DNA of 62,000 nt from Nymphaea colorata (Eukaryota; Streptophyta; Magnoliopsida; Nymphaeales; Nymphaeaceae), in assembly GCF_008831285.2 (NCBI RefSeq), contig NC_045142.1, forward strand, positions 24,379,876 to 24,441,875, given 5' to 3'. Positions within the stretch are counted from its first letter, which is position 1, and every line of letters starts with the position of its first letter. Of this stretch, positions 24,901-37,738 are shown piece after piece. The notes below the pieces were generated by a model. That model was not told the DNA's origin. It saw only the letters and a list, made by a program, of their open reading frames with translations, and ran no database searches. Made by a program: the position numbers and the translations under genes.

Positions 24901-27900
24901 AGATCTCTAGGGGCTTGCACCTAGTGAATAGTTTCTAAAAAAGTTGATGGATTTGCTATAGGCTGCATTCCTAAAATTGTTTTAGCTGTGTTCTACATAT
25001 TATGTTACGCTTTCAGATGGGAGGACACTTATTTTCCTCTTTGTTTTATGTTAGGAACTTCTTGATCATTTCGGACTTCCCTTCCTGCCTTCACTCTTTT
25101 TCTCCCTCTTCTTGTGCTTCTCATTTTACTTATTTTCTATCAACAGACATTCAGATATCAATTTGGCTGAATTGGGAAATGAAACTATTAAGGAAGATGA
25201 TAGAGCTGTTTTACTTGAGGGAGGCATCCAACCTCCTTCCTCAAAAGTATATGGTCCATCCATAAAATCCAATTTGATCAGGTATGGAAGACCAGAATTT
25301 CTTTTTTCAAATGCATTTATAGATATTTTGTCTAATTGTTTTATCATGTTGGAGTTGCTCAGGTTCCTCTTAATGGATGAGACATTTTTGATTGAGAACC
25401 GGATAATATTGAGAGCAATGTGAGTTCGGAACCATTTGCATCTCATATGATGCACCTTTCAAGGTTATTCTTCTTGTGTAATATTTCTTATTCATGCAGG
25501 TCGGAGTTTGGAGCTATCTTGTTCTACTTCTATTTGTGTGATAGAACAGATGTATTTGGAGAGTCAACAAAGGTAACTTGTTTGTTCTTTGGATATACCA
25601 AGATATATCAACCTTGCATGAGGTTTTACAGTTTGGTCCTTAATATAAATGCTTTTGGCCTAAGTTACAAGGGTACCTGGCAAACCCTGGAGTACTAGTA
25701 CCCTTATGTGGATAGGTGGGTACACTTAGGGAGACCCAGCTGGGCTTATTTCTTAACAATTTACTTTTTTTTATCTTTCATGCAAATTCTACCGTGTCCT
25801 TATTATCTCTAAGCCGCATATAAACTATAAAATGACATAGTTTGAGATACAAACATAATCTGCTTTAATTTCAAACATGTTCTGGGATGTTGGGAATACA
25901 CACACACATATATAACTATATATATATGTACCCTTCCATATCCCTGTACCCATATTTTCTAAAATTGTGGTGCCCATGCCCATATCATCATATCTGTGAC
26001 TTGGCTTTTAGTGTTGTCAACTAGTGGAATTTCAATTTCAGTTTCTCCCATTTTAGTTCATCCCGTCTGAACAGAAATACTTGTGAGAGATGCTGTTTTA
26101 ATGGAGAATTGCACTGATATTGAGTTATGTGCTGCTTTTTGTAGCTGGTAGAATGTTTGAATTCTGGATGGGCTTTTTGGCGGGGGGTGGGGGGGCGGGG
26201 GGGTTTAGAAAAAGGGAAATCTACGTTCTTAACATTGATCAAGTACATGCATACCTAAAACACTTTGGAGAAACCGTCACATTACCGAACTTCTTTTTTT
26301 CGTTAATTATATTCTATCAGAAAATGTGTTGTTTCTTAAGTGATTTATTGTTAATGGCATTTTACTCTTTTTTTTCAAGGGCTTGGACAGGTTTTAGATT
26401 TCTCTCTCCCCTCCCCTCCTCACCCCCCCCCCCCCCCCCCCCCACCACCACACACACACAAAATGGATGTGTGCATGCACCTGTGCACACAGGTTGGATA
26501 TAATTTATGTCATACAACAGAAGAAAACCATCAGCCTTGGCTTCTGCAAGTAGCTCAGTTTAAACTATGAAGTGATAAACTTTTGCATGTTGGCCATGCT
26601 TCTGCATATTTATCATGACTTGTTTGATAGTTTGATTGTGTTATAGGTGCTCAAGTACTAATTCTATAATTTGTTTTTCTGAACCATGCAGAAGTACAGC
26701 CGAGATCTTTTTCTGTTTCTTTATTTTCTTCTCATAATTGTTGCCTCAATGACTTCTTTCAAAGTGCACAATGACAAGTCAGCATTCTCGGGCAAATCTA
26801 TACTTTACTTGAACAGGCATCAAACAGAGGAGTGGAAAGGGTGGATGCAGGTTATACATTATCTACTCTTAAAATTATTCTTGTTGCGTTCCTAGTTAGT
26901 TAGTCACATTGTGTTTGGTGCATAGATTAATCAAGTAGACGAAAGATCAATTCTTATGTTTTGCAGCCCATGAGAATTTGTATAATCATGAAATAAGACT
27001 CTCAAACATATGCATGCAGTACTTGGTTGTCCTTATGCTGTATGCTCTCTCCCTTGCATTCCATTCATGACCTAGCTACTATCCTGGTTTCAGGTAGGGA
27101 ATCACTTGCTGGATCAAACCCAGATGTACCTGCATGATTTAGGGGGTTGTAGACTATAGCAAAGCACAAAATCTAGTTTGTGAGGATACATAACACATGA
27201 CTCATTTTTGTTAATTTAATTTTTCAGGTGCTGTTTCTAATGTATCATTATTTTGCTGCAACGGAAATCTACAATGCAATCCGTGTATTTATTGCTGCCT
27301 ATGTCTGGATGACGGGTTTTGGAAATTTTTCCTATTATTATGTCCGAAAGGATTTCAGTCTAGCACGTTTCGCTCAGGTAGATCTGCATTCTGTATTGAT
27401 AAGATTTTAATGGCTTGAGATGATGATAGTCTCACTGTTTGTTACTTTGCAGATGATGTGGCGCCTTAATTTCTTTGTGGCATTCTGTTGCATTGTTCTA
27501 AATAACAACTATATGCTGTATTACATTTGCCCCATGCACACCCTATTCACGCTTATGGTGTATTGTGCACTTGGAATCCTAAACAAGTACAACGAGATTG
27601 GTTCAGTTATTGCTGTGAAGATTGTTATGTGTTTCTTTGTGGTCATTTTGATGTGGGAAGTTCCTGGCATTTTTGACATAGTATGGGGGCCTTTGACATT
27701 TCTTTTAGGTATCTTGTTAAATGCCTATTTTTTTTTGAAGTTATTTTTTTTGTCTTTCCTGATCTTGAATTCTTGCTGATATCAAGCCAAAATATGCAGG
27801 GTACAAGGACCCAAATCCATCAAAACAGCAGTTCTCCCAACTGCATGAGTGGCATTTTCGTTCAGGTCTTGATCGCTATATTTGGATAATTGGAATGATT

Positions 27901-29750
27901 TATGCGTATTATCATCCAACAGTAGGTTTCTTTATCTAATCTCTTGTTGTTCTTAGCTAATATAACTTTTTTCAAATATGTTGACATTTCCATTGGTTGA
28001 AATTTGAGATTGCATATGATATGGTTCTTGCTCTGCAGTTGATCCTGTGTGCTCATTGATTGTAGGTTGAAAGATGGATGGAGAAACTAGAGGAAACCGA
28101 ACCCAAGCGCAGAGCAACAATAAAGGCAACAATTGTGTCAATTTCTTTAATGGTGGGTGGGCATTCTTCATTGAATACTATCTGTTTCAGCTTCTGGCTT
28201 CTAATGCATATTTTTTACTTGACTATAGGTGGGATACTTATGGTACCAACACATATACAAGTTGGACAAGGTCATGTATAACAAGTACCATCCGTACACG
28301 TCATGGATCCCAATAACGTAAGTATCTGCTCACATGAACAAAGTTGAAATAATATTTCCTATTCTTCACTCTAACTGATTTATTGATTTTCTGAATAGTG
28401 TTTACATTTGTCTGCGAAACTTCACTCAACAGTTGCGCAACGTCTCCTTAACACTTTTCGCGTAAGTACCTGCATTTGATTGCTTCGGTTGTTTGAGTTC
28501 CCTGAGCATTTTAGCCTCGTAGGGATGTGGGATGGTTGTATTCAGTTCAGGTGTAGTCATTTTAATTGTCATAACTGATTCTTGCATCATTGGATTTGGA
28601 GAGGGATATGGATTCAAAAGAAAAAGTTGTTACTGAATTAGGAAGCAATTGAAATGTTTAGGCTAATTATTCCTCTTTATCTTCTCTGTACTAATTGGTG
28701 GTGTAATGTGATTTTCTGAATCCATTTAGATCTGCTCTAGCATTCATGGAAAAGCTGAATCCTGGCATCCCATACTCCTGTAAATGATTTTAGGCTGTTT
28801 CTGTTGTTTTCAGATGGCTTGGGAAGATAACATTAGAAACCTACATCTCGCAGATCCATATCTGGCTAAGGTATGCATAATGTGCTTTCATGGTGTTGCT
28901 GAAATCATCTTAATTTAATTGATGCATGCCTTTTATTGTTTTTTTCATGAAACTGTTGTTTTCAGAACATTTGAACTTTCTGGTTGCATAATGCATTTAT
29001 TTGCATCTATTTTGCCAAAAGTTGCTTTAAATTTCTCAAATCTTCCTACTCAAGTTCTAGGTTACATGAACACGTTCTATGTCAGCATGACAAATTGTGC
29101 ACGAGAGAGAAACACCAGGATAATTAGTGATGAAGTCCTAAACATGTTGGACATGATCAACCTGTTTGTCTATTTCGTTTAATGATCATATTCCAATTTT
29201 ATTTTATTTACATGTAATGCACGATGTTTTACCATCTATTCAACTTTGGGTTTTAATGGATGACCATCTCCTGTGGCTTAGTTTTACAAAACCTTGTTGT
29301 GTAAGTGCTGTAGCCATATGTTTGCCTTTGACATAGTTTTGGACAGGTGTATTTCTGTTTGCGTAAGATAGTTAACTGAGTGCATTGACATATGCAGATC
29401 TGGCATGCCCGACGGCCAACCTCGGTGGCTTCTGTCCCTTATTCCCACTTACCCCTTGCTCAACTTTATGCTTACGACAGCCATATATGTTGTGGTACAG
29501 AAGAACACGACTGATCCCATGCTTTCTGTTTTAGGATTCTATTTCAATTGTGTATACATGATATAACTCTGATGATTCAACACAGATATCGTACCGAGTG
29601 TTTGAGTTAACAAACACATTGAAAAACAAATTCATGCCAAGTAAGGACAATAAGAAGCTCGTTTACAACATCATGGCTGCTGCTGCGATATCTCTTGTCC
29701 TCTACAGTGTCGCCTCTGTATTTCTTCACATACCCATTTTCCTGGTATGA
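21955..29750 (+). CDS. RWA: REDUCED WALL ACETYLATION (RWA) family protein, CAS1-domain, 15 exons, 544 aa
   Basis: RWA proteins are multi-pass Golgi membrane proteins needed for O-acetylation of cell-wall polysaccharides. Exons I derived: 21955-21987, 23335-23426, 25147-25281, 25363-25419, 25500-25572, 26692-26850, 27228-27377, 27453-27708, 27800-27921, 28066-28152, 28229-28317, 28399-28461, 28814-28870, 29398-29494, 29586-29750; 1635 nt with consistent phases. The start [11 protein letters not shown] is followed by a first hydrophobic helix ([18 protein letters not shown]), then a polar loop, then many membrane segments. Hallmark stretches seen include [74 protein letters not shown] and [20 protein letters not shown]. 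The first intron is long (1347 bp). The end may be read through as VAL-stop at 29748-29750, or spliced at 29744/29879 to Ala-stop (29882-29884); both give 544 residues. I see no break. Which RWA paralogue it is cannot be told. Confidence 0.93.
26182..26203 (+). repeat. G-run cluster in RWA intron 5
   Basis: Runs of six, seven and seven G separated by single T or C, then T. It could form a G-quadruplex in the transcript or DNA. A run of 21 C follows about 220 bp downstream in the same intron. Confidence 0.85.
26423..26443 (+). repeat. poly-C tract (21 C) in RWA intron 5
   Basis: Uninterrupted C run preceded by CT-rich sequence and followed by CCACCACCACACACACACA. Run length may be imprecise because homopolymers are error-prone in assembly. 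Confidence 0.85.
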
Positions 29751-30177
29751 CATTGAAAGTGCCAAGACTTTTGGTAGAATGTTTCTGTTAGCCATCTGCT
29801 GCAGTCCTTTTCTTTTTCCACATTTTCTTAAGAAAAGTTTTCCGTTTTCTTTGACAAAAATCTTTTCTTTATTTGCAGGCGTGAGGCATGAAAATGGTGG
29901 TGTTTATGCTGTAGCATTTTCATAACAGGATTGGTGCTTATGTGTATGCCGCCGAGATGTAAATCGTAACATTGATGGTGAAGATCCGTGCAGTGGATGG
30001 GGCTACAACCAACAGAAATATAATTTTGTTTTTTTGTATAGATATGAGCATGAGGAGTCTGAATTTGGCCTCCTTATGGATGTGTGTACTGGGTTCCTGT
30101 GGGAACCCCTCCTTGTAATCATTTTGGTGGGTTCATTTTAGTGCAATCCAGCACAGAAAAAGAAAAAATATCTGCTC

Positions 30178-30183
30178 AATAAA
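30178..30183 (+). terminator. candidate polyadenylation signal of the RWA gene
   Basis: AATAAA about 430 nt after the RWA stop codon, at the end of a T-rich 3' region; no better signal lies between. Confidence 0.5.
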
Positions 30184-30702
30184 ACGGCCCCCCTCGTTCG
30201 ATCTGGATTTCCAGTCTTTTGAATATTATATTGATTTAGAACGCTTACTTTTACAACCCAGTATAAATATCAGGATCAATTGAAGTTAATGAAGAGGAAT
30301 CGTGAAACGACTTATTGATCAAGATGCTTGCAGATGAATCGACGTCCCAATTAATTTGATAATTGGTGAACGGCTCGCATACAACGTTGTCAGGATTTGA
30401 CAACTTAGTCAGGTCCTCTAAATGTGAACTCAGGACAAGCCTTGATTCATCAGGCCTTATGTATTCGACTAGAAGAAAACAAGTGTCTTACTAATGTTTG
30501 CCAAAACCAAACAGCAAGATCAGGATATTGAAAAGTACAAGAGATAAGTGCATATAGTTCTCATCTTTGGTCAGTCCACGTATTCCAAAAATCCATATTC
30601 TTTGTATGTTAAAATAAAAACTATAATTCAATTCAGATAAGTTCAATGGTGACCAAGCTTAGTCAGGCAGAGGGGATGTAACAAATAAATAGAATGTATA
30701 AG

Positions 30703-30768
<66 letters not shown>

Positions 30769-30964
30769 AAAGTATGGTACAATATGAACACTTTGAAAAT
30801 GTTCACTAACCATGTCAATTGTTGGCAGCCAACAATGGCTTCTAAAAGAATATGGTATTTGTCTTTTGAAAGACAGAAGGGTTTGGTGTTGAAAGGGACA
30901 GTCATCATGCGATATTTTTACACTTGGCTTCAGATTTCTTCTCTGATCCACCCATCCCACTTCC

Positions 30965-30970
30965 CAAAGC

Positions 30971-31014
<44 letters not shown>

Positions 31015-31021
31015 GCTTTAA
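30965..31021. repeat. palindromic (TA)n hairpin
   Basis: AAAGCAATTA, then (TA)n, then TAATTGCTTT: a perfect inverted repeat around a TA core in duplication copy A. In copy B (about 37689-37736) the left arm is kept and the right arm is replaced by AAGAGATTTG. Confidence 0.8.
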
Positions 31022-31380
31022 TCAGATTTAGTCAGAAGAATCCTTTAGCCTCTCGCATGCACCTTGATGTGTGCATCACAAGAAACCATAGTTCTTTTTT
31101 AACAACATATAACTTCCGTATTCATTTGTTTATTTATGTGTACCAGTCTAAGATCCTACTTTTCACTGCCATTGAGGTCTGCATTCTTTTTATAAACTTT
31201 AGAATTCAACAAGATTCAAAACAAGTAGTTCGCCGTACGCTCTTATTTAACACTACAAAGATAGACTTTCTTGGATAACCAGCCATTGCTCGAGCACCGT
31301 TGCAGCATAATTACTGGGAGAGACCACGACATAGACGGCGAAGAAGACGACGACGACGACGACTCCCTAGGAGGTCTTCT

Positions 31381-33070
31381 TCAGCAATGGTTGTAGTAGC
31401 AGAAGCAGGCGAACCCGAAGCCGCTCTGGTGGCAAGCTCCATGCACAGCCTTTTCCCAGTTGATGCACTGGTTGTTGCAGCCATTGCTGTTGAGGCAGAC
31501 CCCAAACCATGTCTGGCTCCTCTTTGTGCACGGATAGGGATCTGCACCTGAAACTTCTGCAAATGAAACGAAGAAGAAGAAGAAGAACAAGAACAAGAAG
31601 AAGAATTGCATGACTTAGGTGGTTGCAACTTCAGTAACGAGTAAAAGTACCATTGAGTTGCGTTTGATAGTTTCGGGTCTTAGAACAGATGGTGATTTTG
31701 ATTTTTGGGCGCTGATTGGCATTAAACAAAAACTGTTTGGTACCATTTGCTTGTTTTTCAATTTATTTGCACATTGATCAAAGAGAAATATTGAAAAGAA
31801 AGGACTAGAACCCGCTTGGATTAATTAAGTTGCATTTTAAAATCATGCACTGGACACAGCTTGACTTGTATGCTTGTTTTAATAAAGCTTTTATTTAATA
31901 TTTTTCAACCATCGCTTAGACAATATTTTATCTAACAAGGCATGTACTAAACAAAATGGGTTTATATTATTTGTAAATAATTGTGTGTCATTACAGTTGA
32001 CCTAGTGTACTCGTAAGAACAATTTCGTTATTTTCTTCAAACTTATAGTTTCAGTTTATAAATTAACTCGGAATATTTCAAAGCAAATCATATGTAAATA
32101 GCAATAGTACAAGAACAAATTTGTTTTCAATTGCCTATAACTCAAGTCAACTTCTTGAAAAAACCAAAAACCTTTTAGCCACTTGCTTGTGACAACAAAA
32201 GGATATACTCAAGTGAAACATGAATATTTGATGTAAGCTCATTTATGTTGGATGTATTCTTGACAATTTGTTGGACTTTTTGAGATTTTTAAGTATTCCA
32301 CATTTTTTAGAATCACATCACCTGAGTGAAAGTCGAAACTCCCTTTCCTCTTGCTCTTGGGGACCAGAGTCTTTCATGCATGTTTTGAGATAAAATGGTG
32401 AACTATGGCATATTTTCTTTTTGAGAAGACAATTGCAAGAGCCTCAAGAGGTTTGGAGTACTTGATTGGGCTTTGTTGTGAGATAAGTAGTAAGAGTTCA
32501 AATCTCAAGAGCACCACTCTCTCGGTAGAGGAAATAACAACAAAGTAGTCTAACATACATCTCTCTCTCTCTCTTTCTCGCGTGGGCGCACGCACACATG
32601 CATGCTGACCTATAGGCACAAAGAATCACCATCAACAAATTTTGGTAGCTCATATCCTTGAGGAGTTGTGTTTTCCCTGCCACTCACCCAGAATCATTCA
32701 GTCTGTGGCCACAAACATCTTAACCAGAATTCATGGTGCTCTATGCTAAAATACATTATGAAAATCAAGTTTTTGTCAGTATTAATAAGAGAAAACTTAT
32801 TTTGATGCTAAACCCAGGTCTCCAACATAGTTTAATTAGCGAATATACACTATATTATTTGGCACCAGCATAGCGTTGTTAAACTTTGTAGAACTATAAG
32901 AAAGAAAAAGAAGAAGAAGAAGAAAAAAAAAGGAAAGAAGAACACTTAAAATTCAGAAGAAAATGGAGGATGCTGAGGAAAATGAGTTTGATGGGCTCAC
33001 CAGAAGCAGCAAGGAGGAAGATGAAGAAGAGAAGAGTGCACACAGTGGCTACACTGTGAGACTTAGCCAT
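31381..33070 (-). CDS. plant defensin 1 (two exons, 81 aa precursor)
   Basis: Secreted, cysteine-stabilised alpha-beta peptide; family members are mostly antimicrobial. Exon 1 (33001-33070) encodes a signal peptide, MAKSHSVATVCTLLFFIFLL then AAS, and ends in a G before the donor GTGAGC. Exon 2 (31381-31556) follows the acceptor TTTGCAG at 31557 and completes a Glu codon. An intron inside the signal-peptide region is characteristic of plant defensin genes. The mature part has eight cysteines spaced C-x10-C-x5-C-x3-C-x10-C-x8-C-x1-C-x4-C, with the gamma-core glycine and aromatic residues (GFGFACFC). The intron is 1444 bp, unusually long for a gene this small. No frameshift or stop is seen. Its target and expression cannot be inferred. 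Confidence 0.88.
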
Positions 33071-33108
33071 CCTGCTTTGTGATACAGAACCAAGCATTGC
33101 ATACTGCA

Positions 33109-33117
33109 GATTTATAG
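33109..33117 (-). promoter_or_regulatory. TATA box of defensin 1
   Basis: CTATAAATC on the minus strand, about 40 bp before the start codon at 33070, implying a leader of only 10-20 nt. The same box at the same distance precedes defensin 2. Confidence 0.6.
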
Positions 33118-33667
33118 CATTGCAGATATGATTTTTTTCATTAAATTAATACGAATTATTGTATTTTTCTATTCAGAAGCTTAGCACACCATTGCAATCT
33201 TTTAGTCAATTTTATAATAATTTATTATTTTTTGGTCCTCAGCATCACGTGATCGTTTATTGACATGGAAACGAGAGATATGTAACTCATATATAGCACT
33301 AAAATCAAAATTATTTTGCGTCTAAAGATGCAGGAGATTATGATCCGTTGAGTTTATCAGATTCGGCAGTTAACAATAATTGGATTGATTTTCACTTTAA
33401 CTTTTTGCATTAACAAGTTGGGATGTCAATGATCAATGAGGTAGAATTTAGGCCTGGGCATCGGGCTGGCCCGGCCATAAAAGTAGGGCTCAGGCCGGTC
33501 TGCACTCGTGCCCCATGCCTAGCAGAATTTGAGTCAGGTACGCAGCTTCTACTAAATTAGGCCTAATCGGATTTAGATTCGGATTTCAGGCTGTTTTTCT
33601 AAAACTGGTTTCAGATCTGACTAAGAGCCAATATTTTTATGCAATCGAACCGTATCCCTGTTGAATG

Positions 33668-33670
<3 letters not shown>

Positions 33671-33707
<37 letters not shown>
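33671..33707. repeat. (TA)n microsatellite
   Basis: Long uninterrupted TA repeat in the flank of duplication copy A. Confidence 0.85.
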
Positions 33708-33712
<5 letters not shown>

Positions 33713-33770
33713 AATTGTTTTTTCAGAAGAGTAGAATACCTCTAAGGGGAGAAAACAAATAAATTTTCTT

Positions 33771-33868
33771 AAGCAAAACTCCTTGCCGCCTTTGAGGGGT
33801 ATTTCAGTTTGTTAAAGATAATCAAATCCCCTATTCTCCTTTGAGGGCTATTTCAATTTGTTAAAGAT
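33771..33868. repeat. 49-bp minisatellite, 2 copies (duplication A)
   Basis: Two units of CAAAACTCC..CTTTGAGGGGTATTTCAATTTGTTAAAGAT. The matching place in copy B has five units. Confidence 0.85.
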
Positions 33869-34005
33869 ATAACTTGGGTTTCCATTTTTGTCAAGTTGAT
33901 ATCTATGACTGATCTTCTTAAAATCCATGGCCCAACAAATTTCCATCAAATCTACCATATAATGGTCTGATATATATATATATATATATATATATGTTCT
34001 TATGT

Positions 34006-34239
34006 TCAGACTGTTTTTTGCTTAGCTAATAGCGGCATTAGGTAAATTTTGGGCCATAATATATAATCTATTTTGGGTTTTCGAGTGGGCTTGACTTGAT
34101 TTGGCCAGAATTGATTTGAGTGTTCATTGAATCCGATGACGTCGAGCATGAATGTTGACATAATCTGATATATTGTCTCACAGATGCGATCCATTCGGGA
34201 GGCGTGGATAGGTGGGAGTGTACGCCCCCTGGAACCCAT
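34006..34239 (-). pseudogene. exon-like fragment, unidentified, copy A
   Basis: A minus-strand frame reads ..DVIGFNEHSNQFWPNQ.. and ends in AT-rich sequence. Copy B (42956-43318) keeps the same frame as DVIGFNELSNQFWPNQ and continues with about 50 more residues. I do not recognise the family. It may be a duplicated exon of a neighbouring gene or chance-preserved duplicate sequence. Confidence 0.3.
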
Positions 34240-34290
34240 TTTTTGAAAGTTTAAATAAGTAGTTGGATCTGCATGAACAGCTCCACGAGA

Positions 34291-36664
34291 TGCGGATCAT
34301 TGCTTCATCACCAATTAAAAAAATTTCTATCTCTGCCTGTGGATGTGTTTGCTCACATCACCCCTTCAGCCCCCCCCAAGAAGAAGTCAACGCAGTTGCG
34401 AGAGAGAGAGAGGAGAGAGACCAAACACTTAGGTAAGGGATACAAACCAAAACCTTTAATTTTTTTAAAAAAATAATTTTAAATAAAATATAAGCATCTT
34501 AGTATATTTATAAAAATTATTTTAATATAAAACATGCTTTGTTTCAAGTTGTTGTTATAAAAAGTGTGGATTTTTTATTATTAAAAATGTTGATGCTATA
34601 TGAGCTATTCATTTTTTCTAATTATAAAATCACTATTAAAGTATAACAAATGATCAACTTAATATTTTTTTTGCATCAATATATTTTCACATTTTTACAA
34701 TCATTCCAATAAGGTTAGATTGTCAATATATATATATATATATATAAACATGCACCCTGATGCATGCTCATGGCCTACAAGTAAAGGGAGGTTGGTTGAT
34801 GAAAACCATCGGACGGCCTTGATGGCGGGGATCCTTTTGGTCCAACCCCTTTATACATATATGAACTGAAATCAACCAGCTATCAAATAATGTTGGATGA
34901 TAAAATTTTTAAAACTGTCACTAAAAAGTCCTACAACGGAAGCTTTAGTAACAGTTTATAGTATAACCACAATTTATGCTTGTTTTAAGCATAAAACATC
35001 GGCAAAAAGAGGAAGCAAAAAAGAAAAATATGAAGGCAAACATAATCGTGAGGTTACTGCTGCAAGAAACAGCAACAACGGAAACAAGCTTTCTGACTGG
35101 CTACTCAACCATCGTTGGCACTCCCTACAGCTGCCACCGTTGCAAAGCCAGAACCAATATTTGACGATATTTCGCCTTGTTTTGAATCTAATGACTATCT
35201 CAGAGCAGCATCTTATCTAAGAAGCCTCACCGGTGATACTAATACTAAGGTCAGAGTTTCCCCTGGCTATGACATGAAACTGCCTCCATAGCCAGCTATG
35301 CCTTCGACTTCATGGAGGCACATCCACTGGCTTCCTTTTCTCAGATAGGACCAAGCTTTCCAGGGCCAACCCCAATGAGCATACAGAGGTCAGCAAACCC
35401 AGCAGCAGCCTCCTGCCTGCTTTTCAACCCAGGTAAAGTAATGGGTCCAATGCAGCCATAACTTGGGAAGGGGTATAAGGATTGTTAGGCCAAAGGAAAG
35501 AGCAGAAGGATGACTCCTACGAGAGCAGGTTGGTTATAGGCCATATTCAGATGACGGGAAGGTTTCCATTGTAGATATTTTCGTTTGCTGCTATCTTCGC
35601 CTCTCAGCAGTCAGCTTTACCTTTTTTCTTAAATTTTCACATCTATATTTTCTTAGTTGTACGCATTTTTTTTTGTTGGTGTTGTAGGTCATTATTCGTT
35701 ATTCCCTGTTGATATATCTGGCACATTCGATGTTGTTTCCCAATTTATTTTACTCATCATGATTTGCTTATTACTTGTTCGGGACTGAAGATGCGTCAAA
35801 TTTGTCAGTCCTGCTGCCTCAACTCTTGGGTAGAAGGCAATATCTGGTATTGAGGCTTGTGGAACTCATACGATAATTTGCACCATATTGCTTGGTCTGG
35901 GATTGATGTGAAGTTAGGTGCAGGAAGCGTGAGGTTCTGCTGCCTGAACAGGACTCCAGCCTGTGTACAAATAAGTAAAGAGCAGATCCTGCTGCTCAGA
36001 TGTCTGCAATGGGCAATTTTCAATCGCTTATTGTCTCTTTAGATTGGTTGAGTCAATGCAGCTACATGTTGAGACATCCAAGAAAAACAGTTAGAAAATA
36101 AATGACTTACAACTATGAAAACTAAAATACATCGGATCCATTGTGAAAAAGTTGTCGCTTGTGAGTATTTCAGCTACAGGAATACATGACCTGAGGAAAC
36201 AAAAAAAAATCCGTTGGAATGGAGTACTGTAAGGCACGGCCGGTGTTGACTATGGGTTTGGGGTCCCAGCTTAATAGATCAAACGGGAATTTACTCGCTC
36301 AAAACTGAGGCCTTCGGATCTATATCCCTTTAAATCTAAGATCTGATGGTCATCAAACACGATCGTAATGTTTTTCTTACACAGCAGCAGGGAAACTTCG
36401 TGTATTCCTACTCACTTTCATGTTTCCTACTCTTTTTGGAAAAGTATTTGGTGCATTCCTAGATGCCTAATAACAGCCAGTTGCTATTAAGTGAAATAAT
36501 TCTAATCAATGGAAGAGACGGATGTTGCATGTTTGTCTAACTCATGGCCTTTGAATAGAAAGCGGCTTAGGAAGAACGGTTATCTCTAAGACTGCAGGCT
36601 ACCATCTGTTTGTTTTGTCTGGGTCTGATGTTCTTTGTGTTGTTCTTGTTTTTTCATTGTGTAG
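34291..36664. other. spacer between duplication copies, with one coding relic
   Basis: Mostly AT-rich to 34900. 35061-35490 is more balanced in base composition and has stretches reading like protein in shifting frames: KPEPIFDDISPCFESNDYL, then after a stop and frame change SYAFDFMEAHPLASFSQIGP. This looks like a broken, unidentified gene fragment on the plus strand. The rest shows no gene. Confidence 0.4.
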
Positions 36665-37693
36665 TATTTTTACAACCGAGTATAAATATCAGGATCAATT
36701 GAAGTTAATGAAGAGGAATCGTGAACGACTTATTGATCAACATGCTTACAGATGAATCGACGTTTCAATTAATTTGATAATTGGTGAACGGTTTACATAC
36801 AACTTTGTTAGGATTAGACAACATAGTGCTGTCCTCTAAAAGTAAACTCAGGATAAGCCTTGATGATCAGGCCTTAGGTATTCGACTAGAAGAAGACCAT
36901 TGTTTGCTTCATGTTTGCCAAAACCAAACAGCAAGATCAGGATATTGAAAAGTACGAAAGATCTGTGCATGTAGTTCTCATGTTTGGTCAGTCCACATAT
37001 TCCAAAAATCCATCTTCTGTGTATGTTAAAATAAAATCTATAATTCAGTTCAGATAACTTAAGTTTATTGTTGACCAAGCTTAGTCAGGGGGAGGGGATG
37101 GAAGAAGATATGTTTGTTGTCAACCATGCAACTTAACCAAATAAATAGAATGCATATGCTCTCTCTCTCTCTCTCTCTCTCTCTACAATCATCAAATCAC
37201 TGGTTACCTTTTCATAATTATTCATCTCTTTTCTACATAACTTTCGATCAAGGTTAAAGCTATTTCATAATCAAAGATTGACTGTTTACTGTCTAAATGA
37301 GTTCAATCCTCCTTTTCTCTCCACTTCCAAGGGTACACAGTTCAATTACAGATGTTGGCTTCTTGCACTAAGAAGCAGCTGATCCGTTCATTTGTCACCA
37401 CAACCTTCCCCACAAAAAAATGGAAAACAAAGAAAAGCTGGGTTTTTTAGTTTAGCTTTTTCTATATATATATATATATACGACCATATTAAAGTTTGGT
37501 ACAATATGAACACTTTGAAAATGTTCACTGCCCATTCCAATTGTTGGCAGCCAACAATGGCTTCTAAAAGAATATTGTATTTGTGTTTTGAAAGACAGAA
37601 GAGTTTGGTGTTGGAAGGGAAAGTCATCATGCGATATCATTTTCACCATTGGCTTCATTTCTTTTCTGATCCACCCATCCCACTTCTCAAAGC

Positions 37694-37738
<45 letters not shown>

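Larger units (their letters stand above)
30251..34290. repeat. segmental duplication, copy A (carries defensin gene 1)
   Basis: Sequence from CAACCCAGTATAAATATCAGG (about 30256) onward recurs at 36670 with small differences. Shared order: GTGATGAAG-type start, (TC)n/(TA)n block, GTTGGCAGCCAACAATGGCTTC, defensin exon 2, long intron, defensin exon 1, an AT-rich block, a 49-bp minisatellite, and a CCAGAATTGATTTGAG..GATGACGTCGA block. Copy B is longer because of extra insertions. Confidence 0.8.

Noticed and set aside
11995-29750. LACS and RWA as a functional cluster
   Set aside because: The two families act in different compartments on different polymers; proximity alone does not support a biosynthetic gene cluster.
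31300-31628. Open frames on both strands over defensin 1 exon 2, such as an Arg-rich plus-strand frame
   Set aside because: They are other-frame readings of the defensin exon and its GAA/TCT-rich intron end.
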